64,000 nucleotides of DNA from JAYOEY01 sp038116945 (GCA_038116945.1 JAYOEY010000017.1:1-64000), one strand, 5' to 3'. Shown: positions 52,417 through 60,944, counted from the first letter of the stretch. Notes: a model not told the origin generated them from the letters alone. Numbers and translations: made by a program.

Positions 52417-52758
52417 TCAGGGAATGTCGAGCCTGACGACGATCCCGGCCGTCGCGACGCAGGCGATGTCGTCGTGTTCCGGGTCGGGAATGTCGAGCCC
52501 GCCCTTGACGACGTTGACAGTGACCTTGCCGATCGGCAGCGTCGCCGCGACCGCAGCCCTGTCGACCTTGTCGGGCTCCTGTACGCCGATATTGACCTCG
52601 ACATTGACCTCGGAATGGTCGATTCCGAGCGAGCGAACCATGTTCATCGAGCTGTGATGCAAGGCATCCTGAACCGCGCGGATGGCGGCCTTGGTGTAAT
52701 CTCCGCCATGAAGATCGTTCCCCATGCCGATTTCCAGCAACATGCGTTTAAGTGGCAT
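52417..52758 (-). CDS. Lin0512-family conserved protein
   Basis: The 113-residue protein matches the Lin0512 family: an N-terminal LEIGMGNDLHGGDYTKAA block (split here), a central ALHHSSM, then a two-strand repeat with VNVEVNIGVQEPDKVD and a mirrored VTVNVVKGGLDIPD. The family has no firm function. It is third in the leftward run, 31 bp after the MarR gene, with an AAGGAG ribosome site. Its conserved association with catabolic genes is suggestive only. Confidence 0.85.
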   Translation of the reverse strand: MPLKRMLLEIGMGNDLHGGDYTKAAIRAVQDALHHSSMNMVRSLGIDHSEVNVEVNIGVQEPDKVDRAAVAATLPIGKVTVNVVKGGLDIPDPEHDDIACVATAGIVVRLDIP

Positions 52759-52789
52759 TGCGGCTGCTCCTTGCTTCGGGTTGAAAAAC

Positions 52790-53272
52790 TTACCCCGTTC
52801 CCGGGGGGGCGTGATCGATCAGTTTGCGCAGCGAACGATGCAGGTCGGCGATCTCCTGTTCCGTCAGGCACGAGACGAACGTGCGGTACCGTTCGGTTGC
52901 GCCTGGCAGCACGGTGTCGTGAAGTTTTCGACCCTTCTCGGTCAGCGACAGACGGAAGCTTCGCCGGTCGTCCGGGTTTCGCTGGCGGCTGATATGGCCT
53001 GCGTTCTCTAGCCGCTGCAGGGCGCGGCTGATCGCCATCTTGTCCATCGCCCAGCGCACGGTGATCTCTGCCGCGGTCCGGCCGGGATAACGGCCCAGCG
53101 TCAGCATGACCCGCCATTCCGCTACCGTCAGCCCGTAGCCGCCCTCGAGGAATCCGGCAAAACCCTGGCCGATCAGGTTGGCCAGCACATGGATTTCCGA
53201 CAGCACGTCGTCGGTTTGGCGATCGGGCGGCAGATCGGGCCGCGGCGGCTTTATGGGGGCGGTGGCGGACAT
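52790..53272 (-). CDS. MarR-family transcriptional regulator
   Basis: The 160-residue protein has the MarR winged-helix domain: LTVAEWRVMLTLGRYPG (helices 2-3), ITVRWAMDKMAISRALQRLE (recognition helix region) and the wing tip RNPDDRRSFRLSLTEKGRKL. Such repressors usually respond to aromatic acids or phenols and act on their own or a divergent promoter. It lies 16 bp downstream of the OCD-like gene. The perfect palindrome in the promoter of the divergent TauD operon at 54485-54496 is a candidate site, though MarR sites are often AT-richer. Confidence 0.93.
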   Translation of the reverse strand: MSATAPIKPPRPDLPPDRQTDDVLSEIHVLANLIGQGFAGFLEGGYGLTVAEWRVMLTLGRYPGRTAAEITVRWAMDKMAISRALQRLENAGHISRQRNPDDRRSFRLSLTEKGRKLHDTVLPGATERYRTFVSCLTEQEIADLHRSLRKLIDHAPPGTG

Positions 53273-53288
53273 GCGCGGCGCGGCCGGT

Positions 53289-54404
53289 TCACTGAGTGCC
53301 CGGGACGGGAATATCGATTTCAGTGCCCCGCCCGCCTTCCTTCGCGCGGTCGAACACGATCTTGGCAAGCGCCATGTCAGCCGCCGCCGTGCCGTTATTG
53401 TTGAAATGATAGGTGATCTGTTCGTCCGAAGTGCGTCCCGGGTGAGTCCCCGCCAGCACGGACCCCAGCGATATGATGTCGTCGTCGGTGATGATGCCCT
53501 GTTCCAGCGGATCGTAGAGACCCGCCTGCTTTTCCATGCGGACCGATTCCAGATGGTTGACCGCAATCACGTCGGCGCGCCGCACCGTTTCGTCGTCGTT
53601 TTCTCGACGGCCCGATTTCAGCCAGCCGCCCTCGACCAGCGCGCTGTTGGAACCCACCACGGTGACGACGTGCTGGCCCGGTTCCAGCCAGGCCCCGTCG
53701 AAGGTCGGTACATTGGAATCGGTCGCCGAGATGACCACGTCGGATCCCTTGATTGCTTCCTGCGCGCTTTCAACCGGCACGATCTCCTTGCCGATCATTT
53801 CCGACATGCGGTCGCAGAAGGCGATGCGGTTTTCCGGGTTGCGGCTGTATACCTTGACCTTGTGGATGTCGCGCACCGCGTTGATGGCGAGAATCTTGTT
53901 GACCGCCTGTCCGCCCGAGCCCAGCAGCCCGAACACGTGGGAATCCTCCCGCGACAGCGCCTTGACGCCGACACCGGTGGTCGCGCCGGTGCGGAACGCC
54001 ATGATGGACGTGAACCCGGTGCGTTCGTCGAAAATCTCTCCCATCATCATGCCGTCGAGACGCGACGTCTTGGCGTCCCACAGCAGATAGACCGGGTGTT
54101 CGCGATAGGGATAGCCCTGGTTGGCGCCGTCATCGCCCTGCGCGACCATTTCGGCGCGGGTCAGGGAGCCGATCACGCCAAGCCCCGGAATGCCTCCGGG
54201 AAAATTGGAGACCCGCACGCCGTCCGGCGAATGAACCCGGCGGCGCGGCGCATTGCCGATGGGAAACTCGTCGGCTTCGCGGTAACCCTGCTCGATCGCT
54301 GCGACGCCCTCTTCCATCGTGATGAGACCCTTGATCTCGTCGGGACCCAGAAAAAGGATGGCGTTGCGGTTGCGCCGGTCATCTGGCGGTGCGCCGGTAG
54401 TCAT
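53289..54404 (-). CDS. ornithine cyclodeaminase/mu-crystallin-family dehydrogenase (copy 2)
   Basis: The 371-residue protein has the OCD fold: an N-terminal domain (FLGPDEIKGLITMEEGVAAIE), then the Rossmann motif GLLGSGGQAVNKIL (about residues 160-173) with KVYSRNPENR after it. The C-terminal region shows the EITYHF-like EQITYHFNNNGTAAAD block of the family. It differs from copy 1 at 39464 but shares its gene neighbourhood type. It is the first gene of a leftward operon and is divergent from the triple TauD operon across 134 bp. GGGAGC precedes the ATG. The likely role is imine reduction or amino-acid oxidation. Confidence 0.91.
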   Translation of the reverse strand: MTTGAPPDDRRNRNAILFLGPDEIKGLITMEEGVAAIEQGYREADEFPIGNAPRRRVHSPDGVRVSNFPGGIPGLGVIGSLTRAEMVAQGDDGANQGYPYREHPVYLLWDAKTSRLDGMMMGEIFDERTGFTSIMAFRTGATTGVGVKALSREDSHVFGLLGSGGQAVNKILAINAVRDIHKVKVYSRNPENRIAFCDRMSEMIGKEIVPVESAQEAIKGSDVVISATDSNVPTFDGAWLEPGQHVVTVVGSNSALVEGGWLKSGRRENDDETVRRADVIAVNHLESVRMEKQAGLYDPLEQGIITDDDIISLGSVLAGTHPGRTSDEQITYHFNNNGTAAADMALAKIVFDRAKEGGRGTEIDIPVPGTQ

Positions 54405-54478
54405 GTTTCTGTGCTCCCTTTTGTTCTGGTTCTTCCGTCATCCTATTTCCGCCCCGCATTGCGGGCAAGGCAGGCCCT

Positions 54479-54506
54479 TTGAGTCCGGCGCGCCGGTTCC
54501 TATAAT
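54479..54506 (+). promoter_or_regulatory. promoter of the TauD operon with palindromic spacer
   Basis: TTGAGT (54479-54484) and a perfect TATAAT (54501-54506) are separated by 16 bp. The first 12 of these bases are the perfect palindrome CCGGCGCGCCGG (54485-54496). A repressor bound there would block the polymerase site. The first codon at 54539 is preceded by GGAGG (54527-54531). Confidence 0.6.
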
Positions 54507-54538
54507 GCCGAAGAAGATTTTCAATCGGAGGCAGGATC

Positions 54539-55396
54539 ATGGCCATTTCCGTTGAACCGCTCGATGCGGCCCTCGGCGCACGCATAACCGGTATCGATTT
54601 GGGCGAACCGGTCGACAAGGATGCGTTCGATATCATTCACCGCGCGTGGCTCGACCATCAGGTGCTGGTGTTCCCCGGGCAGGACCTGACCGAAGACGAT
54701 CAGATTCGCTTCAGCCGGATGTGGGGCGACCTTCCCGTGCGCGACCGGTACGACACGCGGAATGAACGACAAACGCGGGACAAGTCAATCATGCTGGTGA
54801 GCAACATCCGGGAAAACGGACAGCCGATCGGCTCTCTGCCAGATGGTGAGATGATGTTTCATTCCGATGGCGCCTATGATGCTGCGCCTTATCGCTACAC
54901 GCTGCTCTACGCCGTCGAGCTGCCGTCAACCGGCGGAAATACGCTGTTTGCCGACATGTATGGCGCGTATGACACGTTGCCGGCCGATCTGAAGAAGCGG
55001 CTGGCCGGATGCCACGCGAAACACGGCTATTACGGCGGTACGGTGCAGAAGGACCAGCCGGTCGGTCCCTATTCCGGCGACGCCATCCACCCCCTGTTCG
55101 TCAAACATGAGGAGACCGGCCGAACGGCGATCTACATTAGCCGTCTGATCACCACGCGGATCATGGAGCTGGACGAGGCGGAAAGCGACGAGATTCTGGA
55201 GGCCCTGTTCGATCACTGCGAGCAGCGATCGCTGATTTACGAACATGTCTGGTCGCTCGGCGATTTCGTGATGTGGGACAATCGCTGCCTTAACCACGCG
55301 CGCACCGATTTTCCCGAAACCGACCGTCGGCTTTTGCGTCGAACCGTGGTCCAGGGCGTCCCACCCGAAGCGGCAATCGTGGCAGAAGCCGCCTGA
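54539..55396 (+). CDS. TauD/TfdA-family dioxygenase, tandem copy 1
   Basis: The 285-residue Fe(II)/2OG dioxygenase has HxD in MMFHSDGAY (about residues 107-109) and a distal His and 2OG Arg in WDNRCLNHARTDF...RRLLRRT (about 241-266). It keeps the shared block VSNIRENG-PIGSLPDGE. It begins with the family's core strand (ISVEPLDAALGARITGIDL), with no N-terminal extension. It is first of four coupled genes; the stop TGA shares one base with the next ATG. All catalytic residues are present. Substrate unknown. Confidence 0.93.
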   Translation: MAISVEPLDAALGARITGIDLGEPVDKDAFDIIHRAWLDHQVLVFPGQDLTEDDQIRFSRMWGDLPVRDRYDTRNERQTRDKSIMLVSNIRENGQPIGSLPDGEMMFHSDGAYDAAPYRYTLLYAVELPSTGGNTLFADMYGAYDTLPADLKKRLAGCHAKHGYYGGTVQKDQPVGPYSGDAIHPLFVKHEETGRTAIYISRLITTRIMELDEAESDEILEALFDHCEQRSLIYEHVWSLGDFVMWDNRCLNHARTDFPETDRRLLRRTVVQGVPPEAAIVAEAA

Positions 55397-56262
55397 TGGT
55401 TACGGTCACGCCGATAGACGCACCGCTTGGCGCGCGGGTCACCGGCGTGGATCTGGGGACCTGTCTGACGGATGCCGAGTACGATGCGATCCATCGCGCG
55501 TGGCTGGAGTTTCTGGTTCTGGTGTTTCCCGGCCAGAAAATGACCGAAGAAGACCAGATCCGGTTTACACGTCACTGGGGCGCCATGCCCGAACGACGGC
55601 GATATGCAGGCCGGCGCGAGGCCGACCGGCGGTCACACGAATCGATCATGCTTGTCAGCAATGTCCGTGAAAACGGCCAGCCGATCGGGTCCCTGCCGGA
55701 CGGCGAAATGATGTTTCACTCAGACGGGTCCTATGACCAGGACCCGTATCGTTACACGATGCTGTATGCCATCGAGGTTCCGTCGCATGGCGGCGATACC
55801 CTGTTTTCCAACCAGTACCGTGCCTGGGAGACGTTGCCCGACGATCTCAGGAGCAGAATCGCCAATGCGAAGGCGCGGCACGGGTATTATGCCGGGCGTC
55901 ACGTCACCCCCGAAATCAAGGCGACGCTGGGCGTGGGCGACGAGCCCGACTCGTTCGTTCATCCGCTGGTCACCGCCCATGAGGAAACCGGCCGGCCGGT
56001 GCTGTATGCCAGCAGGCTGCTTACCCAGTGCCTCGAGAACGTCGACGATGGCGATACCCTGCTCGACGAAATTCTGGATCACACCGAGCGCGGGGATTTC
56101 GTCTACGCGCATCGCTGGAAGCCGGACGATTTCGTGATCTGGGACAACCGGTGCGTCAATCATGCCCGGACCGATTTTCCGTCCGGCGAACGCAGATTGC
56201 TGCGCCGCACGACGGTTCAGGGCGTTCGGCCCGAACCGGCTTTTTCCAGGGAGGCTGCCTGA
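55396..56262 (+). CDS. TauD/TfdA-family dioxygenase, tandem copy 2
   Basis: The 288-residue second copy has HxD in MMFHSDGSY and a distal WDNRCVNHARTDF with RRLLRRT. The middle region differs most from copy 1: it has ARHGYYAGRHVTPEIKATLG in short and a different substrate-loop segment. The start codon overlaps the preceding stop (TGATG) and its own stop overlaps the next start likewise, so it has no independent ribosome access apart from coupling. Sequence similarity to copies 1 and 3 is visible along the whole length, so tandem duplication followed by divergence is clear. Confidence 0.92.
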   Translation: MVTVTPIDAPLGARVTGVDLGTCLTDAEYDAIHRAWLEFLVLVFPGQKMTEEDQIRFTRHWGAMPERRRYAGRREADRRSHESIMLVSNVRENGQPIGSLPDGEMMFHSDGSYDQDPYRYTMLYAIEVPSHGGDTLFSNQYRAWETLPDDLRSRIANAKARHGYYAGRHVTPEIKATLGVGDEPDSFVHPLVTAHEETGRPVLYASRLLTQCLENVDDGDTLLDEILDHTERGDFVYAHRWKPDDFVIWDNRCVNHARTDFPSGERRLLRRTTVQGVRPEPAFSREAA

Positions 56263-57116
56263 TGGTTACGGTTACGTCGATCGACGCATCGCTCGGTGCG
56301 CGCATTTCCGACATCGACCTTTCGGAACCGATGAGCGATGCGGCTTTCGAGGAAATCCGCAATGCCTGGCTCGACCGGCAGGTTCTGGTGTTTCCCGGAC
56401 AGGCCCTGTCGGAAGAAGATCAGCTTCGCTTTACCCGCAGGTTCGGCGAGCCCGGCGGGCGCAACCGTCATGTGCCGACCGCGGAAGGCACCCGCGTGTC
56501 GCATCCCGGCATCATGCTGATTTCGAATATCCGCGAGGACGGCAAGCCGATCGGATCCTTGCCCGACGGCGAGATGATGTTCCATTCCGACGGGGCATAT
56601 GCCGAGCGTCCGTTCCGCTACACGCTGCTGTATGCGCTTGAAATTCCTTCCGCCGGCGGCAATACGATCTTCGCCGATCTTTATGCCGCCTGCGAAGCCC
56701 TGCCCGCGGCGCTGAAAAAAACGCTCGCCGGCTGTCACGCCGAACATGTCTATTACGCCGGCACTGTGCAGAAGGACAAACCGTCCGAGTCGCTGACCGG
56801 GTCGCGCGTTCATCCTCTCTTTGTGCGGCACGAAGAGACCGGCCGCACGGTCCTTTTCGTGAGCCGTCTTCTGACCGTCCGCATTCCCGAACTGCCCGAG
56901 GACGAAAGCGCTGCCGTCCTCGAGGAACTTTTCGACCATACCGAAAGGCGCGAGTTCCTGTATGAACATGTCTGGACGCCCGGCGATTTCGTGATGTGGG
57001 ACAATCGCTGCGTCAATCATGCGCGGACCGATTTTTCCGAAGGCGAGCGCCGTCTCTTGCGGCGCACGACTGTCCTCGGCGTGCATCAGCAGGCCGCGGA
57101 GCTCGACGCCGCATGA
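56262..57116 (+). CDS. TauD/TfdA-family dioxygenase, tandem copy 3
   Basis: The 284-residue third copy has HxD in MMFHSDGAY and a distal WDNRCVNHARTDF with RRLLRRT. Its AGTVQKDKPSE segment resembles copy 1 (GGTVQKDQPVG) more than copy 2, suggesting copies 1 and 3 are the closer pair in that region. The ATG at 56262 shares a base with the stop of copy 2; in-frame codons further upstream lie within copy 2. The stop overlaps the start of the decarboxylase-like gene by 4 bp (ATGA). Confidence 0.92.
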   Translation: MVTVTSIDASLGARISDIDLSEPMSDAAFEEIRNAWLDRQVLVFPGQALSEEDQLRFTRRFGEPGGRNRHVPTAEGTRVSHPGIMLISNIREDGKPIGSLPDGEMMFHSDGAYAERPFRYTLLYALEIPSAGGNTIFADLYAACEALPAALKKTLAGCHAEHVYYAGTVQKDKPSESLTGSRVHPLFVRHEETGRTVLFVSRLLTVRIPELPEDESAAVLEELFDHTERREFLYEHVWTPGDFVMWDNRCVNHARTDFSEGERRLLRRTTVLGVHQQAAELDAA

Positions 57117-58117
57117 CAGATCTTCAGCTTCATATCGCGAGCGGTCCCTACGACCGGATCGAGGCGCTGCGCTATGGTTCGGTCAAGCCCGACGGCATTA
57201 CGGTCGAGTACGAGACCCGAATACCGGTTCATTCGATCTTTGTGGACATGGCGGAACGCGAGGCGTTCGACGTCTCCGAAATGTCGCTGTCTCTCTATAC
57301 GACCAAACGAAGCCGGGCGCTGGCCGGGGGCGATCCGTTCCCGTTCGTCGCCATTCCGGTCTTTCCGTCGCGGGTGTTCCGGCACGGCAATTTCTTCGTC
57401 AACCGGAAGTCGGGGATCGAGACGCCGAAGGATCTCGAAGGAAAGCGCGTCGGCATTCAGGAATACCGGCAGACCGCGGGCGTCTGGATGCGCGGCATAT
57501 TACGCGACGAGTACGGCGTGGATACGGATGCGATCCGGTGGGTCGAAGGGGGCGTTGACGTGCCGCGCAAGCCGACCGCGTCGGACGTCATGCCGGACCG
57601 GGACGTCAGGCTGTCCGCGCTCGAACGGTTCGATACGCTGGCGGATGCCCTCGAAGGCGGCGAGATTGACGCGATCATGGCGGCGCGTCAGCCGCGGACC
57701 TATCGCACCTGCGACGATATCGAACGGCTTTTTCCGAATTTCCGCGAAGCCGAGCAGGACTGGTTCCGGCGCACCGGGATCTTTCCGATCATGCATACCG
57801 TCGTCATGCGCGAGGCGCTATACCGCGAAAACCCGTGGATCGCGCAGAGCCTGTTCGACGCATTCGAGGCTTCCAAGGAGAAGGCGCGCGAGCAGATGCG
57901 CTATACCGGCGCGATGATGTACATGACTCCCTGGCTGGCCGACGACGTCGAAGAGATGGACCGCGTGTTCGGCGGAGACCCGTGGCCGTACGGGCTCGAG
58001 CCCAACCGCGCCCATCTCGAGACGTTCGTAAGGCATCTGGTGACGGAGGATTTTCTTTCCGCGCCCGCGCCGCTGGATGATTTGTACGCGACCGTCGATC
58101 AGGGCGGTATCGCGTAA
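57113..58117 (+). CDS. 4,5-dihydroxyphthalate decarboxylase-like protein (periplasmic-binding fold), copy 2
   Basis: The 334-residue protein has no signal peptide and starts at once with strand 1 (LQLHIASGPYDRIEAL). It shares FDVSEMS, AIPVF, and the GKRVG-QEY-TA-W-RGIL-E-YGVD block with the protein at 6284. Further residues of the Pht5 family follow (IFPIMHTVVMRE near 225; RENPWIA). Like the first copy it directly follows a 2OG dioxygenase, here with a 4-bp overlap, so the two activities are likely consecutive. Decarboxylation of a hydroxylated aromatic acid is the family precedent. A short GAACCG/CGGTTC hairpin follows the stop (58122-58138). Confidence 0.87.
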   Translation: MTDLQLHIASGPYDRIEALRYGSVKPDGITVEYETRIPVHSIFVDMAEREAFDVSEMSLSLYTTKRSRALAGGDPFPFVAIPVFPSRVFRHGNFFVNRKSGIETPKDLEGKRVGIQEYRQTAGVWMRGILRDEYGVDTDAIRWVEGGVDVPRKPTASDVMPDRDVRLSALERFDTLADALEGGEIDAIMAARQPRTYRTCDDIERLFPNFREAEQDWFRRTGIFPIMHTVVMREALYRENPWIAQSLFDAFEASKEKAREQMRYTGAMMYMTPWLADDVEEMDRVFGGDPWPYGLEPNRAHLETFVRHLVTEDFLSAPAPLDDLYATVDQGGIA

Positions 58118-58172
58118 CGCCGAACCGGCCTGCGGTTCCGCCGGGCAAGGTTCCGTCCAGGCGGACTACGCG

Positions 58173-60038
58173 CTAGACAATCGCGGATTCGGGATAATGG
58201 ATCGTAACGGCCGTGCCCTCGCCGAGCTGGCTGACGATTTCCATACGGGCGCCCTGGAGCTCCGCCATGGTTTTGGACAGATAAAGACCCAGGCCCGACC
58301 CGTCATGGGACCTCTGCATGGCGTTTTCGACCTGCTTGAAGGGCTGGACGACGAGTTCGAGATGTTGCGGAGCGATGCCGATTCCCGTGTCGGACACCTC
58401 CAGCGCCGCGCCGCCTTCGGATTTGCGGATCGCCGAAACGGTGACCTTTCCGCCTGCCGGGGTAAATTTGAACGCATTGGACAGAAGATTGATGAGAATC
58501 TGGCGTGTCATACGCCGGTCGAGCCGCAAGAGCGGAAAATTCTCCGGAACGTTGTAATCCACGGAAATTTCGCCGCGCACCGCGCGGTCCTCCGTCATCG
58601 TCATGCAGGACTCGATGATCGGTAAAATCTCCACGTCCTCCATTTCCGGTTTCATGGCGCCGGCTTCGATTCTGGAAACGTCCAGCACGTTGTTGATCAG
58701 GTCCAGAAGATGCTGTCCCGATACCCTGATGTCCCTGGAATATTCAAGATAGCGGTCCGATCCAAGCGGGCCATAGGTCTCGCGTTCGAGAATTTCCGAG
58801 AAACCCAGAATGGCATTCAGCGGCGTTCGAAGCTCGTGACTCATATTGGCGAGGAATTCGGATTTGGCGAGGTTGGCGGCCTCCGCCTGATGCGTCGCCA
58901 GGCGGAGCCCTTCGTCCCTCGATCGCAGCTCTTCCATCATGTGATCGAAACTTTTCGCCAGGTTTCTCATTTCGATCGGACTGTATTTCGGCAGCTGGCC
59001 GACCCGGGTATCCAGCTTGCCAGCCGCCACCGCGCCCGCCGCCCGTTCTACGGCGATGATCGGTTCCGTCATGTATTTGGTAAGCCACCAGCCGATGACC
59101 GAAGCAATCAGGATTCCGGAAATCGTGATGGCGATGGCGATGTTTCTGGTGTCGCTGGCCCGCAACTGCAGTTCCGACATGGGTTGCGGCACCATCACGC
59201 CCCACCCGGTTTCAGGGACGCTGGTATGGCCTGCTATCATGTCGGCCTTCATCGGCGGCGAGTAAAAGGTCGCGACGCCGGTAATTCCCTGCATCATCTT
59301 GCGTACGACCGACAGGCGCGAGGCGTCTTTGAAACTCTTTTCCCAGTCCCGGTTCGGGTGGGCGAGAACGACGCCTTTCGAATCGACTATCATCGAATGG
59401 CCGCGCTTGCCGAAGGCGACCGACCGCTGAATGGCCCGTATGTAATCGAGCCCCAGCGTTCCCAGGGCGAATTCCCGCGGACCGGTTTGTTGCAGCAGGT
59501 ACATCCGGGGCACGTCGCCGTCCCGGATGATGTCGGTGATCACGACATCGCCGCCTGCCGCCTTGGCGATGTCCCGAAGCCGAATCATGGTCGAATCGTT
59601 GATTGCAGCGGTCTGATCCTCCGAAAAATCGTGCGGCCAGAACAGAAATACCTGCGGTTTGCCCGAACCGTCGATGATGCATGCATGCTGGAAGCCCAGC
59701 GTTCTCAACAAGCTCTCCATGTGATCCGGCGGGACCCCGGCGACGGACTGGTTGACGGCTGTGCGAAAGGCTTCCCTGACGTCGGCGGCGTATCGACTGA
59801 GCGCCGCGCTGAGATTCTGGGCGATCAGCAAATGTTTTTCGGAAACGGACGCGATTTCCTTTTCCAATGCCGATCGCTGGACCCAGGCGTCGAGAATCAG
59901 AACAGGAACGGCGGAAATCAGGATCAGCGCGGCGAACTGGAAAAGCCTCAGCCGCAGGACCGGACGCCAGCGAATGACGCCGCGGCGCTTGTCTGCCCCG
60001 TCCACGCTGTCGGCAAGAGGTTTGGTACTGTTCGCCAT
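58173..60038 (-). CDS. membrane-bound sensor histidine kinase with extracellular Cache-type domain
   Basis: The 621-residue protein has a first membrane helix (about residues 30-50), a periplasmic domain of about 250 residues with dCache-like features (SMIVDSKGVVLAHPNRDWEK), a second helix near 295-315 and a HAMP segment. A HisKA domain follows with SHELRTPLN (phosphorylated His near residue 398), and an ATPase domain with N box, DTGIGI and GSGLGLYLSK. All kinase motifs are intact. No response regulator gene lies in the window, so it is an orphan here. The ATG at 60038 is preferred over GTG 60050, which lies directly against the AGAGG sequence. Confidence 0.92.
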   Translation of the reverse strand: MANSTKPLADSVDGADKRRGVIRWRPVLRLRLFQFAALILISAVPVLILDAWVQRSALEKEIASVSEKHLLIAQNLSAALSRYAADVREAFRTAVNQSVAGVPPDHMESLLRTLGFQHACIIDGSGKPQVFLFWPHDFSEDQTAAINDSTMIRLRDIAKAAGGDVVITDIIRDGDVPRMYLLQQTGPREFALGTLGLDYIRAIQRSVAFGKRGHSMIVDSKGVVLAHPNRDWEKSFKDASRLSVVRKMMQGITGVATFYSPPMKADMIAGHTSVPETGWGVMVPQPMSELQLRASDTRNIAIAITISGILIASVIGWWLTKYMTEPIIAVERAAGAVAAGKLDTRVGQLPKYSPIEMRNLAKSFDHMMEELRSRDEGLRLATHQAEAANLAKSEFLANMSHELRTPLNAILGFSEILERETYGPLGSDRYLEYSRDIRVSGQHLLDLINNVLDVSRIEAGAMKPEMEDVEILPIIESCMTMTEDRAVRGEISVDYNVPENFPLLRLDRRMTRQILINLLSNAFKFTPAGGKVTVSAIRKSEGGAALEVSDTGIGIAPQHLELVVQPFKQVENAMQRSHDGSGLGLYLSKTMAELQGARMEIVSQLGEGTAVTIHYPESAIV

Positions 60039-60215
60039 TCGAACCGACACCCTCTCATGGTTCCGGCTGGAGTTCTATGCGCTATGTCACACTCGATCCG
60101 GGTACGGGACGCTCCTGAATCACTCGAAAATTGACGCCTTTTCAGCCATCCATCGTTCCGACGGTAAGGGTCCTGTCAGTTGAAGCCTGCGTCGTTCGGC
60201 TCCGGAACGCGTAAA

Positions 60216-60944
60216 TCAGGCGGGGCCCGCGACGGACAGCCGGCCCGCGACGCCGTGCCGGTCGATCAGGCTTGCGACCAGCCCGTTCGCCTTGGATTCC
60301 TCCACGAACTCGCTGACGAACCGGGCTGCCGCATCGCGTCCCTTCGGAACGCCGATCGCCTGCTGCACGGCCGTGAACTGGCCGTCGAGGATCCGGCTGC
60401 CGGGCAGGGTGGCCGCGACATCCACAAGCGCCGGCCTTAACCCGGCCAGCGCGTCGAGTTCTTCCGAAACGAACATATCGGACGCTCCGCCGACGCCCTT
60501 GCCGCGGACAAGCTCGGCATGTTTCAGGCTGCGCGCGAGGAACAGGTCGTAGGCGCTGCGCCCCGACACGGCGATCTGGATGCCTTTTGCATCCACATCC
60601 TCTATGCGCCTCAGCCGCGATCCCGCCGGGACGAGGTATGTCGCTTCGATCTCCACATAGGCGGCGGTAAAATCGATTTTCTCGGCGCGTACCGGTTCGG
60701 CGCCGATCAGCCCGATATCCCATACATTGCCGGGTGCCGCGTCGGCCACCTCGCCGGGGGACGCGAACCGGATCAGCTCGACGCCGACCCCGATACGTTT
60801 CGCCAGCGCCCGCGCCATGTCGGGGGCGACGCCGTCGGGCTGGCCGTCGGCGGTCTCTCCCGTGATCAGGAGATTGTTCGCCATGTTGAGCCCGGCGCGG
60901 AGCGTGCCGGTCGGCGCGAGGATGTCGCGGATATCCCCGTTCAT
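60216..60944 (-). CDS. Bac_3-type substrate-binding-domain protein without signal peptide
   Basis: The 242-residue protein has the amino-acid-binding-protein fold: GTLRAGLNMANNLL at the N-terminus, the G-APDMARALAKRIGV family signature near residues 40-52, then EKIDFTAAYVEIEATYLV and the hinge segment. There is no signal peptide, so cytoplasmic location or a sensor/enzymatic role (cyclohexadienyl dehydratase-like) is possible. The gene starts 4 bp after the stop of the alpha/beta hydrolase and ends 165 bp before the histidine kinase gene, all leftward. The ligand is unknown. Confidence 0.85.
   Translation of the reverse strand: MNGDIRDILAPTGTLRAGLNMANNLLITGETADGQPDGVAPDMARALAKRIGVGVELIRFASPGEVADAAPGNVWDIGLIGAEPVRAEKIDFTAAYVEIEATYLVPAGSRLRRIEDVDAKGIQIAVSGRSAYDLFLARSLKHAELVRGKGVGGASDMFVSEELDALAGLRPALVDVAATLPGSRILDGQFTAVQQAIGVPKGRDAAARFVSEFVEESKANGLVASLIDRHGVAGRLSVAGPA

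Noticed and set aside
58122..58138. hairpin GAACCG/CGGTTC after the decarboxylase-like gene
   Set aside because: The stem is only 6 bp and no T-run follows, so I do not call it a terminator.
58710..60134. 474-residue plus-strand frame
   Set aside because: It is antisense to the histidine kinase gene.
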